From: Chitinophaga niabensis
Lineage (GTDB): Bacteria > Bacteroidota > Bacteroidia > Chitinophagales > Chitinophagaceae
DNA: 64,000 bases
Reading direction: 5' to 3'
Assembly (NCBI RefSeq): GCF_900129465.1
Contig: NZ_FSRA01000001.1
Coordinates: 372,001-436,000, forward strand
How positions within the stretch are numbered: the first letter of the stretch is position 1; every line of letters starts with the position of its first letter. The notes under the pieces are model-generated. The model saw only the letters and a program-made list of their open reading frames with translations. It ran no database searches and was not told where the DNA came from. Below, piece by piece: positions 60,701 to 64,000 of the stretch. The position numbers and the translations under genes are program-made.

Positions 60701-61107
60701 CACCAGAGCAACAGGCAGCAGCATTGGATAAGTTCATCAATAACTCTCCTTACCTGAGCAAACGCCGTGGTAAATATGCAGAAAGGAATGGTGGTATCTC
60801 CCAGTGGGGTAACGATCTCTCAGCCCGTGTAATGCAGGAGTTCTTTATCAAAGTGGGCGGAAAGAGGCATACCCTCACCTTCAACGCAGATATCAATAAT
60901 GTGCCCAACCTCCTGAACAAATACTGGAACATCCAAAAAGGAAGCACTACCACGCAGCCATTGGCATTCAGAAGCTACAATGCAAACGGGGTACCTGTTT
61001 ACCGGATGCAAAGCACCAACGGCCAGTTATATACCAATCCGTTCCAGACCTCTTATAGTTCCGGCAACACATGGTCTATGCAGATCGGCGCACGTTATAC
61101 TTTCTAA
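57739..61107 (+). CDS. Oar-like TonB-dependent receptor
   Basis: 1122 residues. Several ATGs lie close together (57739, 57775, 57781); the last gives the neatest signal peptide MLTKKTLRYLLCMF ending MSAQ. A carboxypeptidase-regulatory-like domain (GLITGTVKGPDGKGLEGASV) leads to a plug with LQGVSINSVKRKAATEKSG, and the barrel of the Oar/CarbD receptor type: GLITKDINAVRMRNGNLKE, RYIYPSLGSAVIVENTSKGY, TFTGAKDISGNSGSQAYS and the last WSMQIGARYTF. Its substrate is unknown. Flanked by phosphoesterases, it may import their products or larger phosphorylated compounds. Confidence 0.92.
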   Translation: MIKLLNHTFQTIMAMLTKKTLRYLLCMFLLPLSMSAQVTSGLITGTVKGPDGKGLEGASVTAIHQPSGTRSVNVARKGGSFTLTGLRIGGPYILKVEFVGYKPQIVEDFRILLGEPYDITVTMTNETVRELQGVSINSVKRKAATEKSGAATVIDSRQLATLPSFSRSITDFTRLTPQSNGGSSFAGRSGYYNNLKVDGANLNNSFGLSSDPLPGGGAEPISLDAFDEISVNIAPVDVRQSGFTGAGINAVTKSGTNEYHGSIFTFYRDPSMNGRKVADIVYDRQTGSSKKSFGANFGGPIIKNKLFFFINGEYEVNSGSRITNYIPSGLPEGSTVVGTESFPHVDSLAKLSKFLKDTYGYETGAYIDYPSAKRDNYKYIVKLDWNINNRHKLTAKFQDYVGNEEPSSINGNSIIGGGGFSLPGSTSVISTLPNSRMSNRSLAFANSVYGFKHTVRSGTLELNSNYRNISNNLLVTISRIQDTRITNSSPFPLVDIMEGTAVAHNYMTFGYEPFSYNNDVINKVWNITDNFSYYTGKHTITAGFSYEHQMVGNMFMPGAQSYYVYNSLNDFITQAAPLYYSYAYSMVPGKKAVYSAELNYGQAALYVQDEIKVTPKLKVTLGLRAERPVYTQKALENPAITALTFPDKNGTMKHYNGQWPGPQINFSPRIGARWDAFGDKSLIIRGSMGVFNGLNPFVWLTNMPTNSGMYQNAVALRNTNADEAKVLADMKFDPNVDGYAGLFPPVAGTSIPTNIVLIDPNFKFPQIFRTDIAVDKNLGNGWNFTAEGLITKDINAVRMRNGNLKEATGIANGPDNRPRFISPNASDRYIYPSLGSAVIVENTSKGYSYALTAQLSKGFAKGFYGSIAYTFTGAKDISGNSGSQAYSIWNSNPTVGTSNEMELNPSSSVARHRVISMLSYRIEYLNHAATTISLIYEGSPNGNLTYRLNGDMNGDGNNQDLMFVPSKATDLTFEAYSATVNGATINFTPEQQAAALDKFINNSPYLSKRRGKYAERNGGISQWGNDLSARVMQEFFIKVGGKRHTLTFNADINNVPNLLNKYWNIQKGSTTTQPLAFRSYNANGVPVYRMQSTNGQLYTNPFQTSYSSGNTWSMQIGARYTF

Positions 61108-61126
61108 ACTATTATTACTTATCAGC

Positions 61127-61630
61127 ATGAAAAAGATAACATACTTACTGCTTTTTATTTTCCTGGCTTCGTCCTGTACAAAGAACAACGACAACATCAA
61201 AGAAGAACTGGAAAAAGCATTACCCACTATCCAGGTCACCAGCATGGGATTGATGCTGCAAACAGGCCCTTTTGTTCCTGCGGATGTACTGGGTGTAACA
61301 TTTGGCGGCGCTATCACCAAAGCTGAACCCGGCTCCCTGGACTTTGCATGGTACGATGCACCCAATTCAGGCCCGGCTACCCGTATAGACAGTGTGCATT
61401 TTGATACGTTCACTGAAAAGGCTACCACTGCTAACGGGAACAACAGCGTAACCACTTCTTTCTACCCGGCCACTTACCCGAACACAAATTATTTTTCCGG
61501 TAACCTGGTATTGAAGCTAACGAAGCTGGCCACAGGGAATAAAGCTTATACCCTGCGCATTTATGTTCGCACAAAAGAGGGCGATAAGATGTCCTCTTTT
61601 GCCGTAACGAAGTTCATTACAATGAAATAA
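61127..61630 (+). CDS. Lipoprotein accompanying the Oar-like receptor
   Basis: 167 residues from the ATG at 61127; lipobox LFIFLASSCTKNN (Cys17). The remaining sequence is beta-rich (LDFAWYDAPNSGPATRID, YFSGNLVLKLTKLATGNKAY), suggesting a small immunoglobulin-like or carbohydrate-binding domain. Its 20-base distance from the receptor stop suggests a SusD-like surface partner, though it is much shorter than SusD. No family recognised. A hairpin terminator follows. Confidence 0.75.
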   Translation: MKKITYLLLFIFLASSCTKNNDNIKEELEKALPTIQVTSMGLMLQTGPFVPADVLGVTFGGAITKAEPGSLDFAWYDAPNSGPATRIDSVHFDTFTEKATTANGNNSVTTSFYPATYPNTNYFSGNLVLKLTKLATGNKAYTLRIYVRTKEGDKMSSFAVTKFITMK

Positions 61631-61646
61631 TCATTTTTTTAAGCAG

Positions 61647-61680
61647 GATATGCGTTGTGTAAAAGCAACGCATATCTTTT
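61647..61680 (+). terminator. Terminator after the lipoprotein gene
   Basis: GATATGCGTTG (61647-61657) pairs with CAACGCATATC (61666-61676) around TGTAAAAG, then TTTT. Confidence 0.8.
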
Positions 61681-61681
61681 C

Positions 61682-61689
61682 CATTTTTG
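61682..61689 (+). promoter_or_regulatory. Promoter-like CAnnTTTG, nearly leaderless
   Basis: CATTTTTG ends four bases before the ATG at 61694, one mismatch from TAnnTTTG. Confidence 0.4.
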
Positions 61690-61693
61690 ATCT

Positions 61694-62572
61694 ATGAGAA
61701 GAATCGGTATAGTTGCTGTACTGTTGCTGATGGTACATATTGCAGGTGCCCAGCAACTTCGTTTTAAGACAACAAAAGAGCTGCAGGAATTCCTCTCTTA
61801 TTCAAAGGTCCGCTATCCGTTGGTGAGCGCACACCGTGGTGGCCCGGAAAAAGGCTTCCCGGAGAATGCGCTGGAAACGTTCCGGAACAGCAGCCTTTCC
61901 CAACCGCTGATCATTGAGTGTGATATCACACTGAGCAAAGATTCTGTATTGGTATTGATGCATGATAACCGATTGGACAGGACCTCCACCGGAAAAGGGC
62001 CTGTAGGGGATTATACTTTAAAAGAATTGCAGACCTTTTACCTGAAGGATAATAACGGAGATACTACCAGCTTCCGCATTCCTACCCTGGATGCGGCATT
62101 GTTATGGGGAAAAGGTAAAGTGATCTACACACTGGATGTTAAACGTGGTGTGCCTTATGCAAAAGTGATAGAAGCGGTGCGCCGCTGCAAAGCAGAATCC
62201 TGTTCCGTGATCATCACCTACAGTGCGGATCAGGCTGCAGAAGTTTCCAAACTGGCACCGGACCTGATGATCTCTGCCTCCATACAAAAGCAGGAAGACC
62301 TGCTCCGGCTGAACAGCTATGGCGTTCCCAATAACCGCCTGGTGGCTTTTATTGGCACAAGGGAAGCAGATGCAGCGCTTTATCAATACCTGCATGAGAA
62401 CAAGGTCCTTTGCATCCTGGGTACCATGGGCAACCTGGATAAACAAGCCATTGCAAAAGGTGATAGAAGCTATTATGAATATGTAGAACGTGGAGCAGAC
62501 ATCCTGTCTACAGACAGGCCGCACGAAGCAGGTGCCATGTTACAGTTGTACATTAAAAGCCAAAAGAAATGA
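61694..62572 (+). CDS. Glycerophosphodiester phosphodiesterase family protein
   Basis: 292 residues, signal peptide ending IAGAQQ. GDPD core motifs: VSAHRGGPEKGFPENALETF with His47 and Arg48, IIECDITLSKD with Glu75 and Asp77, and MHDNRLDRTSTGKG with His90 and Asp91; STDRPHEAGAML closes the barrel. The family cleaves glycerophosphodiesters to glycerol 3-phosphate plus an alcohol, using a divalent metal. Secreted, so it acts on outside or periplasmic substrates. Overlaps the next gene by four bases (ATGA), so both are produced together. Confidence 0.93.
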   Translation: MRRIGIVAVLLLMVHIAGAQQLRFKTTKELQEFLSYSKVRYPLVSAHRGGPEKGFPENALETFRNSSLSQPLIIECDITLSKDSVLVLMHDNRLDRTSTGKGPVGDYTLKELQTFYLKDNNGDTTSFRIPTLDAALLWGKGKVIYTLDVKRGVPYAKVIEAVRRCKAESCSVIITYSADQAAEVSKLAPDLMISASIQKQEDLLRLNSYGVPNNRLVAFIGTREADAALYQYLHENKVLCILGTMGNLDKQAIAKGDRSYYEYVERGADILSTDRPHEAGAMLQLYIKSQKK

Positions 62573-63813
62573 GATATATGATGATACTGTTGCTCCTGTT
62601 GAGCAACATGGCCTATAGCCAGGATACGGCACAATACAAAGTACCCGGCCGCCGCAACAGCGCAGCCGCGCAAAAGCAGCCTTATGTGATATTGATCTCT
62701 GCAGACGGGTTCCGTTACGACTATGCAGAGAAATACCAGGCGGAACATTTACTGCAATTCGGTAAAGAAGGGGTGAAGGCCGCTTCCATGATCCCTTCTT
62801 TTCCCAGCGTTACATTTCCCAATCACTATTCCATTGCAACAGGGCTTTATCCTTCCCATCACGGGATTGTGAACAATAGCTTTTATGATGCGGGCAAAAA
62901 GGAAAGTTATTCCATGGGCAATAAACCCAAAGTAAGGGATGGCGCATGGTATGGCGGTACTCCTTTATGGGTACTGGCAGAACAACAGCAAATGGTAAGC
63001 GCCAGCATGTTCTGGGTAGGTTCTGAAGCAGATGTGAAAGGAATACGTCCTTCCTATTACTATAATTACAGTGAGCGGATCCCCATGGAAAACAGGATCA
63101 AAGCGGTAACAGACTGGCTGAACCTGCCGGAGGACCAACGCCCGCACTTCATTACTTTCTACGTGTCAGAACCAGATCATGCAGGGCACCGCTTTGGACC
63201 CGATGCTCCTGAAACAGCAGCTGCGGTGAGAGGAGTGGATTCCATCATTTACCAGTTAACAGAGGCCGTGCGTGCAACCGGACTTCCCGTCAATTATATT
63301 TTTTTATCAGATCATGGTATGACGAATGCAGACAGGGAACATCCGCTGCCAACACCTGCAAGCTTTGATAGCACTAAGTTCCTGATCGCCGCTTCCGGTA
63401 CCATGATGGTGATACATGCAAAGGATAAAGCAGCTATCCAGCCCTTTTACGAAACATTGAAAAAGGAAGAGCTGCATTATAAGGCATACCTGAAAACCAA
63501 TGTACCTGCTGAACTGCACTATAGTGATACAGATGACAGGATGAACAGGATCGGAGACATCCTGCTGGTTCCGGAATGGCCGTATGTTTTTTCCTCAAGA
63601 AAACCCGGCGCAGGGCATCATGGATTTCCGCCTTTACAGGTGAAGGACATGCATGCCACTTTCATGGCGTGGGGCCCTGCGTTTAAACAAAAAATGAGCA
63701 TCCCTTCTTTCGAGAACGTGAATGTATACCCGCTCATCGCAGAGATCCTGGGATTGAAAGTAACAGAACCAATAGACGGCCGTAAAGAAGTACTGCATAA
63801 TATTTTAAAATAA
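62569..63813 (+). CDS. NPP-type alkaline-phosphatase-superfamily phosphodiesterase
   Basis: 414 residues, signal peptide ending MAYSQ. LISADGFRYDY with Asp46, then FPSVTFPNHYSIATGLYPSH with the expected nucleophile Thr82, FYVSEPDHAGHRFGPDAP and FLSDHGMTNADREH with its Asp-His, and GAGHHGFPPL near the end, all in place for a two-zinc NPP. It is a closer match to the animal ecto-NPP group than the first NPP gene in this window. Likely substrates are nucleotides or phosphodiesters. The next gene starts four bases downstream. Confidence 0.93.
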   Translation: MRYMMILLLLLSNMAYSQDTAQYKVPGRRNSAAAQKQPYVILISADGFRYDYAEKYQAEHLLQFGKEGVKAASMIPSFPSVTFPNHYSIATGLYPSHHGIVNNSFYDAGKKESYSMGNKPKVRDGAWYGGTPLWVLAEQQQMVSASMFWVGSEADVKGIRPSYYYNYSERIPMENRIKAVTDWLNLPEDQRPHFITFYVSEPDHAGHRFGPDAPETAAAVRGVDSIIYQLTEAVRATGLPVNYIFLSDHGMTNADREHPLPTPASFDSTKFLIAASGTMMVIHAKDKAAIQPFYETLKKEELHYKAYLKTNVPAELHYSDTDDRMNRIGDILLVPEWPYVFSSRKPGAGHHGFPPLQVKDMHATFMAWGPAFKQKMSIPSFENVNVYPLIAEILGLKVTEPIDGRKEVLHNILK

Positions 63814-63817
63814 GAAC

Positions 63818-64000
63818 ATGAAACGAATACTCATATACCTTACCACAGCACTCTTCATTGGCCAGGCATCCGCACAGGAATTCCGTCCCGGTATGTTATA
63901 TACGCCGGACCATACACCAGGCGATACCCTGAAGATCATGGCCTACAATACAGAAAACCTCACAGACCTGAAGGATAACCTGTATATCAACAACCGCATG
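63818..64000 (+). CDS. Endonuclease/exonuclease/phosphatase family protein, N-terminal part
   Basis: Only the first 61 codons are in the window. A signal peptide (MKRILIYLTTALFIGQASAQ) is followed by LKIMAYNTENLTDLKDN, whose N-x-x-N is the opening motif of the EEP fold; Asn44 and Glu46 would be near the metal site. Members cleave phosphodiesters or phosphomonoesters, including DNA and sphingomyelin. It follows a phosphodiesterase gene by four bases and extends the phosphoesterase locus beyond the right edge. The remaining catalytic residues cannot be checked. Confidence 0.75.
   Translation, partial: MKRILIYLTTALFIGQASAQEFRPGMLYTPDHTPGDTLKIMAYNTENLTDLKDNLYINNRM

Noticed and set aside
1-64000. 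tRNA, rRNA or other structured RNA genes
   Set aside because: I saw no cloverleaf-like or rRNA-like stretch; the gaps between genes are mostly short.

Overview
The window looks like chromosome of a Bacteroidota bacterium, most likely a Chitinophagaceae member such as Chitinophaga. The signs are two SusC-type proteins and one SusD, an ECF sigma/FecR pair, several TonB-dependent receptors, many lipoproteins, few Shine-Dalgarno sites, and the Bacteroidota promoter core TAnnTTTG a few bases before several start codons. I see no rRNA, tRNA, CRISPR array, insertion sequence or phage gene. Coding density is high and G+C is moderate, apart from a visibly AT-rich block at about 31.7-35.9 kb.

Layout. 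0-6.1 kb: the end of a beta-lactamase-fold protein, then a small operon (WHLH protein with a Cys/Gly/Ser tail, membrane protein, sulfite-oxidase-like enzyme, RpiA, SelW-like protein), a ThuA protein, a DUF2147 protein and a lipoprotein. 6.1-17.2 kb, minus strand: an alpha-2-macroglobulin carrying a SusC-type plug domain in its middle, a SusC-type barrel that lacks a plug, three tandem small outer-membrane proteins and an SF1 helicase. 17.3-27.1 kb: AraC regulator, SDR, DUF1772 and WYL-regulator genes, a winged-helix protein, a CPA1 antiporter, and a NarL-type two-component pair overlapping a 7-TM protein gene. 27.3-31.0 kb: an operon of a polytopic membrane protein, a caspase-fold protease and a secreted coiled-coil/outer-membrane protein. 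31.1-35.9 kb: a Crp-like regulator, then an AT-rich two-gene ATPase module preceded by twin palindromes; the second ATPase ends in nine exact 33-residue repeats.

35.9-47.1 kb: an old-yellow-enzyme and a DoxX-like gene, then a polysaccharide-utilisation-type locus (DUF3472 lipoprotein divergent from ECF sigma, FecR, SusC, SusD and a DUF1735/discoidin lipoprotein). 47.1-55.5 kb: an OmpR-type two-component system, an intergenic region with two PmrA-like direct-repeat boxes, and a DUF4856 / imelysin / HTTM / TonB-receptor operon that looks like a metal-uptake system. 55.6-64.0 kb: a Crp-like regulator and a run of secreted phosphoesterases (two NPP-type, one GDPD, one EEP-type cut by the window end) with an Oar-like TonB receptor and a lipoprotein, which reads as a phosphodiester-scavenging locus.

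The best candidates for undescribed biology are (1) the macroglobulin-with-plug beside the plugless barrel, (2) the membrane protein/caspase/envelope protein operon, and (3) the AT-rich two-ATPase module. No function is proven for any of these; they rest on domain reading and gene context.
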